A stretch of 37,375 bases of DNA. Source: a bacterium (GTDB lineage: Bacteria > UBP14 > UBA6098 > JAFGQG01). Below are positions 15,409 to 23,657 of the stretch, in pieces. The stretch's first letter is position 1; each line of letters opens with the position of its first letter. A program made the position numbers and the translations under genes. Location: assembly GCA_016935765.1 (NCBI GenBank), contig JAFGQG010000064.1, positions 1 to 37,375 of the forward strand, in the 5' to 3' direction. The notes beneath the pieces are model-generated. The model saw only the letters and a list, made by a program, of their open reading frames with translations. It did not search any database and had not been told where the DNA came from.

Positions 15409-16554
15409 TCACCTGCCGAGCAATTGCCTTCCGATGACTATTCTCTGGACCTCCGAGGTCCCTTCTCCGATCTCCATCAATTTAGCATCCCTGAGCAGTC
15501 TTTGGATGGGGTAGGTTCCGTTGATGGAGTCTGGACCGATAATATCCATCATTTTTCTGCACGCTCTAGTTCCGACTTCTGATGCGTAAAGTTTCGCCAT
15601 TGCGCCTTCCTTGTTGAGGTCAACCTTGGCGTCCTTCAAGCGCGCGGCATGGTAAATCAGGTGTCTCGCGGCTTCCAGTTCCGTGGCAGTGTCCGCGATC
15701 AACTTCTGAACCCACTGGTATTTGATGAGCGGCTTACCTTTTCTTTCATGTGTAGTAGCGAATTCGATCGCGCTTTCCAGGGCCCCTTCACCAAGTCCGA
15801 GCCCAAGCATGCCGATACTGATCCTGCCGCCATCCAACGTTCTCATAAACACCTTAAAGCCCTCGCCTTCCTTGCCAAGCAGGTTTTCAGGCGGGAGTTC
15901 GCATTCATCAAACAGCAGCTCTGCAGTGTTAGAACTTCTCAGACCGAGTTTATCCTCCTTGTTGCCGGGAGAGAATCCCGGGGTTCCCTTCTCTACTATG
16001 AACGAATAGATCCCGTGATGTTTCAGTTCCTTGTTCGTCTGAGCCGTAAAAACTATCACGTCAGCATAGGAGCCATTTGTGATCCACCTCTTCTGCCCGT
16101 TAATCACCCATTTCCCATCCTTTAGGACCGCGGTAGTCTCAGTGCCTCCCGCATCAGAACCCGCATTGGGTTCCGAAAGTCCAAATGAACCTATCTTCTC
16201 TCCTCGAGCGAGTGGAACCAGGTATTTCTTTTTCTGCTCTTCGTTTCCATCATAATAAATTGGGCATACGCACAGAGAGCAGTGCGCCGCAACCATTATC
16301 GCGGTCGCGCCACAGACCTTGGTCAGCTCTTCAAGAGCAAGGATATAACTTACGTTGTCTTTCCCCATGCCTCCATATTTTTCCGGAATTGGAATACCGA
16401 ACCAACCCTTCCTCCCTATTTCCATTATAAGATCATAGTCAAATTCAGCTTTACGCTCCAGGTCCTCGGCAATAGGCTTCAACCTGTTCTGCGCAAAATC
16501 GCGTACCTCATCCCTGAATTCGAGATGCTCCTTTGAAAATTCCATTAGATCCAT
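15409..16554 (-). CDS. Acyl-CoA dehydrogenase (active-site complete)
   Basis: A 381-residue acyl-CoA dehydrogenase. LSEPNAGSD and WITNG are intact, and IGEGTSEVQRIVIGRQLLG carries the catalytic base at E364 (D-A-K plus eight). The usual H-G-G-x-G-Y segment is changed to IGPDSINGTYPIQRLLRDAK, a variation seen among branched-chain enzymes. Start MDLMEF has GGGAG a few bases upstream. Within a liu-like operon the expected acyl-CoA dehydrogenase is isovaleryl-CoA dehydrogenase, but that enzyme normally lacks the glutamate found here, so the substrate remains open (isobutyryl, 2-methylbutyryl, butyryl or glutaryl types are alternatives). Electrons would go to EtfAB. Confidence 0.92.
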   Translation of the reverse strand: MDLMEFSKEHLEFRDEVRDFAQNRLKPIAEDLERKAEFDYDLIMEIGRKGWFGIPIPEKYGGMGKDNVSYILALEELTKVCGATAIMVAAHCSLCVCPIYYDGNEEQKKKYLVPLARGEKIGSFGLSEPNAGSDAGGTETTAVLKDGKWVINGQKRWITNGSYADVIVFTAQTNKELKHHGIYSFIVEKGTPGFSPGNKEDKLGLRSSNTAELLFDECELPPENLLGKEGEGFKVFMRTLDGGRISIGMLGLGLGEGALESAIEFATTHERKGKPLIKYQWVQKLIADTATELEAARHLIYHAARLKDAKVDLNKEGAMAKLYASEVGTRACRKMMDIIGPDSINGTYPIQRLLRDAKLMEIGEGTSEVQRIVIGRQLLGR

Positions 16555-16614
16555 TATTACTCCCTTATCGTTAATTTCTCATTTAAAGCTACTTATAACG
16601 AAAAAACCGCTTAC

Positions 16615-17679
16615 TCAGTCAGTTATGATTTTTCCTATTAGCTCTCTCTCCTCTTCAGCGGAGTACAGCAATGCCTCGAGGGTTTTCGCGTCCCTGAAAT
16701 ACATTTCCGCCGGATAGTCCTTCGTGTAGCCTGCGCCACCTAAAACCTGGACTGCCCTGTCCCCGCAAACCATTGCCCGGTCCCGCGCGGTAACAGAAGC
16801 AATATAGGGCGCTAAGCGGTCTCCATCCCTGAATTTGGAAGCAGCATCGTAAGTTAACAGTCTGGAGATTCGAGCGTTTTCCTCTATTTCCGATACCATT
16901 CTTCTGACCATACCGAATTTGGAGATCGGTCTTCCAAACTGAACCCGCTCCTTCGAGTAGGGAATTGCCACGTTATAACTCCCTGCACAGATTCCGGTAG
17001 ATACCGCTGATACACATATTTTCAGCAAGTACTCTATTTCACCTTCATCCGGCTGAAGAAAATTCTTGTCAGAAATTGCGTATGGCTTCACTTCGAATTT
17101 ACCGATACCCGCGCTTCGCATTCCGATTATCTCGTTCTCTTTATGAAACTCGCAATTATCAGCTGTATCAAGGTAGAGGTAAGTATTTCTTTCCGCGCAA
17201 CTGGCAAACATCAAGCAGTATTTTGAATTGTCACCATTGACAACAAATCCTGAGGTCCCTGATATCTGGGTTCTATCATCGTTGCATTTCAACTTGCAGA
17301 TGCTTTCCATACAAAGGGCTACTTTTAAGCCCTTGACGATATCCTTAACAATATCGGCTTTGTTATCCATGCCGCCGAATTTCTCTATGGCATAAGCCCC
17401 AATGTTCTGGACTGCCACAGCGAACGCGAACGAGGGAGAGACAACTGCCAGTTCTTCGATACATAACGCGAGGGAGATAGCATCCATGTCAGCGCCGCCA
17501 ACCGATTCCGGAAGCATAAATCCGAACAGTCCCATTCCAGCAGCTTTCTTCCACACTGAGTCGAAAAATTTGTACTCTTTATCGAACTCTAACACGTCCT
17601 CCTCGAGCTCGTTCTTCGCGAATCCTGCAATATCATCCCTCAATAATTTATGGTCGTTATTTAATCCCAGCCAATCCAT
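16615..17679 (-). CDS. Shortened acyl-CoA dehydrogenase-like protein lacking the catalytic base
   Basis: A 354-residue divergent paralogue, about 25 residues shorter than its neighbours. The fold signatures SKERVQFGRPISKFG and QVLGGAGYTKDYPAEMYFRDAK are clear. Aligned on D-A-K, the catalytic position is L338 (A-L-L-Y-S). The T-E-P-x-A-G-S-D segment is replaced by MESICKLKCND, and helix G just before S-K-E-R-V-Q-F-G is shortened by several residues. It is unusually rich in cysteine (about ten). Start MDWLGL has GGAAGGA upstream and overlaps the end of the nitroreductase gene by 19 bases. Like the gene at 14212-15345 it is intact but probably non-catalytic, perhaps a structural partner. Confidence 0.82.
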   Translation of the reverse strand: MDWLGLNNDHKLLRDDIAGFAKNELEEDVLEFDKEYKFFDSVWKKAAGMGLFGFMLPESVGGADMDAISLALCIEELAVVSPSFAFAVAVQNIGAYAIEKFGGMDNKADIVKDIVKGLKVALCMESICKLKCNDDRTQISGTSGFVVNGDNSKYCLMFASCAERNTYLYLDTADNCEFHKENEIIGMRSAGIGKFEVKPYAISDKNFLQPDEGEIEYLLKICVSAVSTGICAGSYNVAIPYSKERVQFGRPISKFGMVRRMVSEIEENARISRLLTYDAASKFRDGDRLAPYIASVTARDRAMVCGDRAVQVLGGAGYTKDYPAEMYFRDAKTLEALLYSAEEERELIGKIITD

Positions 17680-18236
17680 TCAATCCTTCCTTTCTTTCTT
17701 TTAGGGGGTTGAGCTTCCATTGCCGAATAGCCTATTGTAACAATCGCCTGAAGCGCCATTCCGGTTTCCCCCGTGACTTTATTTATTTCATCTGCCAGAG
17801 GAAGTATTCCGGTCATCCAGCACGCCGCCAGCCCAGTACTGTGGGCTGCAAGAACAAGGTTTTGGGTAGCTGCAGCCACCGATTCCACATCCGGTATCAG
17901 ACCCTCGACAGTCTCCCCGCGGTACACACATATTACCACCGGAGCATTACCGAGCGTTTTAAAATACTTCCCCGTTGCTTCGATCACCTGTGGATATTTT
18001 TCAAAAACCTTCTCCAATTCCTTCTTTACGTGCTCCTTGAAAGCCCTGGAACTGATTCCCCTTATCTGCTCCACCTTCTCACCCTTGATTACTATGAACT
18101 TCCAATTCTGGGAGTTCATCGCCGAGGGCGCCCAGGCTGCTAAATCTAAAATATGTTCAAGTTTCTCAGCAGGAACCGGGTCAGGCTTGAATCTACGAAC
18201 ACTCCTTCTCGTTTCCAAAACCTCTTCGAAAGTCAC
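17661..18236 (-). CDS. Nitroreductase-family FMN oxidoreductase
   Basis: A 191-residue flavoprotein of the nitroreductase superfamily (ETRRSVRRF at the N-terminus, WAPSAMNSQNWKFIVIKG, and LAAHSTGLAACWMTGI near the C-terminus). It uses FMN and NAD(P)H. The start is set at the GTG at 18236, because a near-perfect ribosome-binding site (AAGGAGG) ends eight bases before it; the in-frame ATG at 18254 would put that site inside codons 2-4. The gene lies in the branched acyl-CoA operon between the BCCP and the degenerate acyl-CoA dehydrogenase and overlaps the latter by 19 bases, which implies coupling. Its substrate is unknown; it may be a reductase for an acyl-CoA or quinone intermediate. Confidence 0.88.
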   Translation of the reverse strand: MTFEEVLETRRSVRRFKPDPVPAEKLEHILDLAAWAPSAMNSQNWKFIVIKGEKVEQIRGISSRAFKEHVKKELEKVFEKYPQVIEATGKYFKTLGNAPVVICVYRGETVEGLIPDVESVAAATQNLVLAAHSTGLAACWMTGILPLADEINKVTGETGMALQAIVTIGYSAMEAQPPKRKKGRIEWIGWD

Positions 18237-18346
18237 AAAATCACCCTCCTTCATTTGATTATTTTTACGCCTTACTTCTCTGGCTGTTGAAATAATAGTT
18301 TTGAATTATGTTCGAATATTCTTTTTCAATATTCAATATACAATTA

Positions 18347-18868
18347 TCAATCTCCCTCTTCCCTGCTTACCTCCATCAGGATCTGCATGCCATCGACCTG
18401 CTCCTTTTCTTTTACGAGTACCTTCTCAACTATCACATCAACCGGGGCTCTCATCTCGTTTTCCATTTTCATCGCTTCCACAATAATCAGGAGTTCTCCT
18501 TGCTTGACCGTATCCCCTTCCTTCGCGTTGATCTTCACAACAGAACCGGGCATCGGGGCTTTGATGGTCTTCTCAAATTTACCAGGACCTGCTTCATCAA
18601 AATCTATAGCCTCCTCAACGCCCTCCTCAAAATCATATTCCCTGCCATTGATATATACTACTTTCCTATCCTTCCCGGGAACAACACTGGCAATGTAAGA
18701 CCTCCCGTCAATTAGCATTGAAACCGTGGCAGGATCTATAAATACTGCGTCGATAAACTTTTTCTCCTCCCCAATCGATACTTCGAACTTGCCATCTTTC
18801 TCGTTCACATCAATCGTGTAAGTATCAGTCTCTTTGGGTTTCTTTTTATGTCTTACTTCAAAATTCAT
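18347..18868 (-). CDS. Biotin carboxyl carrier protein of an acyl-CoA carboxylase
   Basis: A 173-residue BCCP. The C-terminal biotinyl domain is clear: KAPMPGSVVKINAKEGDTVKQGE then VEAMKMENEM with biotin lysine K134. The N-terminal 100 residues are a beta-rich domain (SMLIDGRSYIASVV, VYINGREYDFEE) like the BT or BCCP-adjacent region of methylcrotonyl- and propionyl-CoA carboxylase alpha subunits. With the 499-residue biotin carboxylase encoded 28 bases upstream, the total (672) matches a whole MCC/PCC alpha subunit, so this looks like the detached C-terminal part of that polypeptide. A GGAGG site precedes the ATG. Confidence 0.93.
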   Translation of the reverse strand: MNFEVRHKKKPKETDTYTIDVNEKDGKFEVSIGEEKKFIDAVFIDPATVSMLIDGRSYIASVVPGKDRKVVYINGREYDFEEGVEEAIDFDEAGPGKFEKTIKAPMPGSVVKINAKEGDTVKQGELLIIVEAMKMENEMRAPVDVIVEKVLVKEKEQVDGMQILMEVSREEGD

Positions 18869-18896
18869 TTTCCTCCAATATTATATCCTTAAACGA

Positions 18897-20396
18897 TTAT
18901 CTACTGATTCTCCATCCGCCTATTGTTTCCCATACCCTTGGAATTCCAGCTTCTGCCTCTGTAAAACTTGGCACTCCCATTTTCTTCATCGAGAATATAC
19001 CATAAGCTGCAAGCGCTTCGAATGGAACTTTCCCATCATGATCGAACTGCAGAATTTCGTCCCTGTATTCATCGATGAAGGAAGTGGACATTTCGCCAGC
19101 GCGGAACTTCTTGTGCCTCAAAATGCCCAGAAGGAACGGTATGATGGTCTTTATCCCGCCTATCGAGTAGGATGACAATGCCTGGATCGACCTGGCGATC
19201 GCCCTTTCGCGGGTCTCGTCGTAAACTATCACCTTTGACAGAATAGGGTCGTAGAATGGGGGAACCCTGTAACCCATGTAAATCCCGGAATCCACGCGTA
19301 TTCCAGGACCTGCCGGTTCTCGCAGGAAGGTGATAAGTCCAGGTGAAGGCAAAAAGTTGTTTTCAGGATCCTCGGCATATATTCTCGTTTCAATCGCGTG
19401 ACCATGATGCATAATGTTCTCCTGCTCGAGTTCGAGTTTCTCGCCATTAGCCACCATTATCTGCTGCTTGACGATATCCACCCCTGTCACCCATTCGGTC
19501 ACCGGGTGCTCCACCTGTACTCGCGCGTTGACCTCAAGAAAATAGAAATTCTTGTCCTGGTCCAGCAGAAACTCCACCGTTCCTGCGTTCCTGTAGCCTG
19601 TTTCCTTCACAACCCTGACCGCCGTTTCACCCATTTCTTTCCTCGTCTTTTCATCTATCGCTGTGGACGGCGATTCCTCTATTATCTTCTGGTGGCGGCG
19701 CTGTATCGAGCATTCCCTCTCGAAAAGGTGAACGGCATTTCCATGGTTATCAGCGAGAACCTGTATCTCGACGTGGCGAGGGTTTTCAATGTACTTCTCC
19801 AGGTAAACCGTGTCATCCCCGAAAGCGGATTTTGCAATACGCCTTCCGGCTTCCACCGCTTCCTTCAGTTTGGATTTATCCCTGACGACCTGCATGCCCT
19901 TGCCGCCGCCACCCATGGAAGCCTTAACCAGGACCGGGAAACCTATCTTGTCGGCTTCCTTCGAAATTTCGGAAATCTTCGCTTTTGGGGTTATCATACC
20001 GGGGATGATAGGCACCTTTGCCTTGCTCACCGTGACCCTGGAAGCCACCTTGTCCGCTACAAGACTGAGAGCTGACGAAGGCGGTCCAATGAAAATAAGC
20101 CCTTTATCCTCGCATAATCTGGCAAATTCACTGTTCTCAGCAAGAAAACCGTACCCGGGATGAACCGCATCAGCCTTCATTCTCTTTGCTGCCTTTATAA
20201 CATTTTCCATATTGAGGTAGCTTTCGAGAGCGGATGCCGGACCGATCTCTACAGCTTCGTCAGCCATCTGCACATGCAAAGCGTCCCTGTCAGCAGCGGA
20301 ATACGCAGCCACAGACGTTATGCCCATCTCGCTGCAGGCACGAATTATTCTAACTGCTATCTCCCCGCGATTGGGGATGAAAATCTTCTTTATCAT
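18897..20396 (-). CDS. Biotin carboxylase subunit of an acyl-CoA carboxylase (probably methylcrotonyl-CoA)
   Basis: A 499-residue ATP-grasp biotin carboxylase that carboxylates biotin on the BCCP using ATP and bicarbonate. Motifs: FIPNRGEIAVRIIRA at the N-terminus, the HPGYGFLAEN segment, the glycine-rich MGGGGKGMQVV loop, ERECSIQRRHQKIIEESPS and LEVNARVQVEHPVTE. The last replaces the common E-M-N-T-R-L/I with E-V-N-A-R-V. The start is the ATG at 20396 with AAGGAAG seven bases before it; an in-frame TTG at 20402 is less likely. It lies between the hydratase gene and the BCCP gene on the same strand, in a liuB-liuC-liuD-like order. Confidence 0.93.
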   Translation of the reverse strand: MIKKIFIPNRGEIAVRIIRACSEMGITSVAAYSAADRDALHVQMADEAVEIGPASALESYLNMENVIKAAKRMKADAVHPGYGFLAENSEFARLCEDKGLIFIGPPSSALSLVADKVASRVTVSKAKVPIIPGMITPKAKISEISKEADKIGFPVLVKASMGGGGKGMQVVRDKSKLKEAVEAGRRIAKSAFGDDTVYLEKYIENPRHVEIQVLADNHGNAVHLFERECSIQRRHQKIIEESPSTAIDEKTRKEMGETAVRVVKETGYRNAGTVEFLLDQDKNFYFLEVNARVQVEHPVTEWVTGVDIVKQQIMVANGEKLELEQENIMHHGHAIETRIYAEDPENNFLPSPGLITFLREPAGPGIRVDSGIYMGYRVPPFYDPILSKVIVYDETRERAIARSIQALSSYSIGGIKTIIPFLLGILRHKKFRAGEMSTSFIDEYRDEILQFDHDGKVPFEALAAYGIFSMKKMGVPSFTEAEAGIPRVWETIGGWRISR

Positions 20397-20438
20397 ATTC
20401 AATCTTCCTTAAGTTAATTTCCCGGTATTTCACTATAA

Positions 20439-21218
20439 TTAAAGTGTCCAATTAGGCTTGCGTTTCTCTCTGAATGCTGCGATTCCCTCCTGGGTTTCAG
20501 AGCTTTTGCGAAGTTTCGCAAGCACGGACGCCGTGTACTTCCTGGCTTCCGAAAAGCTCATTTCGGGAACCTTCTCCAGCAATTCCTTGCACGCTTTTAT
20601 TGCGTTCGGTCCCCCTGACAGAAGGGCGTCAAGGTACTTATGAACTTCGGCATTCAGGTTTTCGGGTTCTGCGACGGCGTTAACCAATCCCACCTTCAGC
20701 GCTTTTTCGGCATCTAATCTTTCACCTGTCAAGAAATATGGTCTTATTGTGCTCTCCCCGCACTTGCGGAAAATGAAAGGAGAAATGTCCGCCGGTATCA
20801 ATCCCAGCTTCACCTCGCTGAAGCTGAAGCGCGCGCTGGTGGAAGCTACCGCGATGTCACATACTGCCACAAAACCGGTTCCGCCACCGATAGCCGGGCC
20901 ATTTATCTTGCCAACCACCGGTATGGGCAGGGAATAAATCAGATGAAAAAGCTCAGCAAGTTCGAAAGCTTCCTTGTAGTTATCCTCGTATGGCATATTC
21001 AGAACATCGCCCATCCAGGTAAGATCTGCTCCCGCACAAAAACAGCTTCCTTCTCCAGTTAAAACCACTGCCCTGGTGATTCGATCTGATTTGATCTTAT
21101 TAAATACATCAAAAAGCTCCTCGACCATGGTCCAGTTAAAGGCGTTTCTGACCTTGGGACGGTTCAATGTCACAATCGACACCTTTCCTTCGACATCATA
21201 TTTTAATGTTTTGTACAT
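20439..21218 (-). CDS. liuC: Enoyl-CoA hydratase, probably methylglutaconyl-CoA hydratase
   Basis: A 259-residue crotonase-fold enzyme. The oxyanion-hole segments are CAGADL (about 61-66) and PAIGGGTGFVAVCDIAVAS. The segment FSFSEVKLGLIPADISPF is typical of the LiuC/methylglutaconyl-CoA hydratase branch and unlike the usual P-G-x-G-G-T-Q-R-L of short-chain enoyl-CoA hydratases. It lies between MccB and the biotin carboxylase, the position of liuC in known leucine operons. It would convert 3-methylglutaconyl-CoA to HMG-CoA. The ribosome-binding site is GGAG before ATG. HMG-CoA lyase, the next enzyme, is not in the window. Confidence 0.88.
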   Translation of the reverse strand: MYKTLKYDVEGKVSIVTLNRPKVRNAFNWTMVEELFDVFNKIKSDRITRAVVLTGEGSCFCAGADLTWMGDVLNMPYEDNYKEAFELAELFHLIYSLPIPVVGKINGPAIGGGTGFVAVCDIAVASTSARFSFSEVKLGLIPADISPFIFRKCGESTIRPYFLTGERLDAEKALKVGLVNAVAEPENLNAEVHKYLDALLSGGPNAIKACKELLEKVPEMSFSEARKYTASVLAKLRKSSETQEGIAAFREKRKPNWTL

Positions 21219-21275
21219 TTTTTCTCCAAATTATTGATCTATAATTTAAAAATTAATCAATTTACTTCGATACTT

Positions 21276-22883
21276 TTACATTCTAAAGACGCCGAACTTG
21301 TGTTCCGGAATGGGCTTGTTAAGCGCTGCTTCGATCCCGAGAGCCAGGACTTTTCTGGTGTCCACAGCATCGATTATCCCATCATCCCATAGCCTCGCTG
21401 AAGAATAATACGCGCTCGATTCCTCTTCATAGTGGTCCAGGATAGGTTGCCGAATGGCTTCAATCTCCTCTTCCGACAGCTTCTTTCCTTTCTTCAGCAG
21501 GGAGTTAACCTTGATCATCGTTAGCACTCCGGCTGCTTGTTCTCCACCCATGACGCATATCTTCGCGTTCGGCCACATCCACAGCAAACGGGGATTATAT
21601 CCGCGACCGCACATCGCGTAATTCCCGGCGCCGTATGAACCGCCAACGATAACCGTGAACTTCGGAACGTCAGCATTCGCCACCGCGTGGACTATCTTCG
21701 CGCCGTTCCGGGCTATTCCGCCATGCTCGTATTGCTTACCAATTATGAAACCCGTAATGTTCTGCAGGAAGATAAGCGGTATCTTTCTTACACAGCACAG
21801 TTCGATGAAATGGGCTCCCTTCAGTGACGATTCTGAAAAAAGCACACCGTTATTCGCAAGGATACCAACCAGATAGCCGTGAATGCGCGCGAAACCGCAA
21901 ATTATCGTCTGACCATAAAGCTCCTTGAACTCATGGAATTCACTGGCGTCAACTACTCTTGCGATTACCTCCCTTATGTCGAAGGGCTTTTTCAGGTCGA
22001 TGGGAACCACGCCGTAAAGTTCCTCGGGATCATAATACGGATCGACCGGGGCAGCTCTGTCCAGCGCGTATTTCTGAATATGCGGGAGGTTGCCGATTAT
22101 ATCCCTGGCAATTCTTATTGCGTGCTCGTCGTTCTGGGCGTAATAATCGGAGACGCCTGAAATCCGGCAGTGGACGTCCGCTCCTCCGAGTTCCTCCTCG
22201 GTCACTTCCTCGCCGGTCGCGGCTTTAACCAGCGGCGGTCCGCCTATATAGATGGTTCCCTGCTGCTTGACCATGATGGTCTCATCACTCATCGCGGGAA
22301 CGTAAGCTCCACCAGCGGTCGACATGCCGAGTACTACCGCCACTTGCAGTATGTTCTCCGCTGACAGCCGGGCTTGATTATAAAAAATCTTTCCAAAGTG
22401 GTCTTTATCGGGAAACGTGCCTGATTGATGAGGCAGGAATATACCGCCCGAATCCACAAGGTAAACGCAGGGCAGGTGGTTCTGCATGGCAATCTCCTGG
22501 GCTCGAACATGCTTCTTTATTGTAATTGGGAAATATGTTCCACCTTTTACCGTAGCGTCATTGGCGACCACCATCACCTCGTGGCCCTTTACTCTGCCGA
22601 TCCCTGTTATTATACCAGCGCTTGGAGCGCTGTTTTCGTACATGTTATAGGCTGCAAGGGGATTGAACTCCAGGAAAGGTGTGTTCCTGTCCAGCAGTAG
22701 TTCGATCCTGTCACGGACAAGTATCTTCCCTCTTTCAAGGTGTTTTTTGCGGTACTTCTCCGGACCTCCCTCCATAACCTTATTGATTTTTTCGGATAAT
22801 TTCCGGGTAAGCCCCAGATGAAATTCCTTGCGCTCTTTAAACTCCTGGTTGTTTACATCTATCTTGGTCTTTATTCTTTCCAT
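21276..22883 (-). CDS. mccB: Methylcrotonyl-CoA carboxylase carboxyltransferase (beta) subunit
   Basis: A 535-residue carboxyltransferase of the MccB type, the expected length. It transfers carboxyl from carboxybiotin to 3-methylcrotonyl-CoA. Clear motifs: [107 protein letters not shown] and [16 protein letters not shown]. The D-S-G-G-x-x-L-P-x-Q pattern and the [12 protein letters not shown] motif favour MCC over propionyl-CoA carboxylase. It is the first gene of the run, preceded by a 381-base gap. No strong promoter is visible immediately upstream. Confidence 0.93.
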   Translation of the reverse strand: MERIKTKIDVNNQEFKERKEFHLGLTRKLSEKINKVMEGGPEKYRKKHLERGKILVRDRIELLLDRNTPFLEFNPLAAYNMYENSAPSAGIITGIGRVKGHEVMVVANDATVKGGTYFPITIKKHVRAQEIAMQNHLPCVYLVDSGGIFLPHQSGTFPDKDHFGKIFYNQARLSAENILQVAVVLGMSTAGGAYVPAMSDETIMVKQQGTIYIGGPPLVKAATGEEVTEEELGGADVHCRISGVSDYYAQNDEHAIRIARDIIGNLPHIQKYALDRAAPVDPYYDPEELYGVVPIDLKKPFDIREVIARVVDASEFHEFKELYGQTIICGFARIHGYLVGILANNGVLFSESSLKGAHFIELCCVRKIPLIFLQNITGFIIGKQYEHGGIARNGAKIVHAVANADVPKFTVIVGGSYGAGNYAMCGRGYNPRLLWMWPNAKICVMGGEQAAGVLTMIKVNSLLKKGKKLSEEEIEAIRQPILDHYEEESSAYYSSARLWDDGIIDAVDTRKVLALGIEAALNKPIPEHKFGVFRM

Positions 22884-23031
22884 AAGCCCCTTCTATTCTT
22901 AAAATTTTTCTTTCAATATCTTATCCCATTTTATGCATTAACCTTTACCCCAATTGCATAATCGTTTGTCATAACTGATATTACATGATATTTGCATCAT
23001 ACAAAAAAATAAAGTTTTTTTGTTTTTCCAA

Positions 23032-23053
23032 CCATCCATTCATCCAACCATCC
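23032..23053. repeat. CCATCCATTCATCC word repeat (intergenic copy)
   Basis: Twenty-two bases built from CATCC words. A copy with one mismatch occurs in coding sequence at 30662-30683. Confidence 0.7.
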
Positions 23054-23201
23054 CGTAAGGGTTTCCTGCATTTCTCATTTTAATTCACATACTCAACTTA
23101 ATATTCCAATTGCATTTTCAGGGATTACCGGTTACAATGCCATGAGTCTCAAATGAGTTTCCACGAATTCTCACACGCGGATCCTGTCTTACTCCTCCCA
23201 A

Positions 23202-23252
23202 AAGGGTTTTATCCCTTCAATAATATACTTGTTGAGCGGGGATCAAATCCCC
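23202..23252 (-). terminator. Two hairpins downstream of the DUF35 gene
   Basis: GGGGAT/ATCCCC at 23238-23252 with a 3-base loop, and AAGGG/CCCTT at 23202-23217 with a 6-base loop, lie 13 and about 50 bases beyond the stop codon at 23265. They are correctly placed to end the thiolase-DUF35 transcript, but no real U-run follows, so they may be repeats instead. Confidence 0.35.
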
Positions 23253-23264
23253 TTTCAGGGATAA

Positions 23265-23657
23265 CTATTCAGCCAGCATAGCTTTGTAGCCGTATCCGAT
23301 AACTCCGGTTTTGCCATCTTCCTGGATCTTTCTGAACACCATTCGCACTTTCTGCCCGATTTTGAGCTCCTTGTTCTGGGTATCAACTATCTGGGTTGTC
23401 AGGCGAAGCCCATTCTCCAGTTCAATAATAGCCACCGCGTAAGGAACTTCGAACTGCATCTGGGCTGGTCCTACATGAACCATCGAATAGGTCACTATCT
23501 TCCCTTCTGCCGGGAGTTTGATGTCTTCGAAATCCCTTGACCCGCATTCTGGACACACTGCTCTTGCCGGCATATAGGTTTTCCCGCAGCCGGTGCATTT
23601 AACAGCTTCCAGGCGGTATCTATATTTTTCACCTCTCCAGGTTTTTGGTACACTCAT
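23265..23657 (-). CDS. DUF35 (OB-fold/zinc ribbon) thiolase partner protein
   Basis: A 130-residue protein of the DUF35 family. A rubredoxin-like zinc ribbon is formed by C21-x2-C24 and C35-x2-C38. It is followed by an OB-fold (GKIVTYSMVHVG, PYAVAIIELENGLRLTTQI, LKIGQKVRMVF). In archaea and some bacteria DUF35 proteins bridge thiolase to HMG-CoA synthase and bind CoA. The ATG follows the thiolase stop with no gap (TAAATG), so the two are co-translated. Confidence 0.92.
   Translation of the reverse strand: MSVPKTWRGEKYRYRLEAVKCTGCGKTYMPARAVCPECGSRDFEDIKLPAEGKIVTYSMVHVGPAQMQFEVPYAVAIIELENGLRLTTQIVDTQNKELKIGQKVRMVFRKIQEDGKTGVIGYGYKAMLAE

Larger units (their letters stand above)
22884..23264. 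other. Repeat-bearing intergenic region between mccB and the DUF35 gene
   Basis: No gene is supported here. The stretch contains an A-run/T-run pair near 23002-23022, the CCATCC word repeat at 23032-23053 that is almost identical to one inside the gene at 28624-30801, and two short G/C hairpins at 23202-23217 and 23238-23252. Any mccB promoter must lie here, but I found no convincing -35/-10 pair next to the start. Confidence 0.5.

Noticed and set aside
18237..18254. ATG at 18254 as the start of the nitroreductase gene.
   Set aside because: AAGGAGG covers codons 2-4 of that version and is well spaced for the GTG at 18236, though use of both starts cannot be excluded.
22920..22990. A promoter directly before mccB.
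   Set aside because: The TATGACA found there has no acceptable -10 at 16-18 bases, so I leave the operon promoter unassigned.
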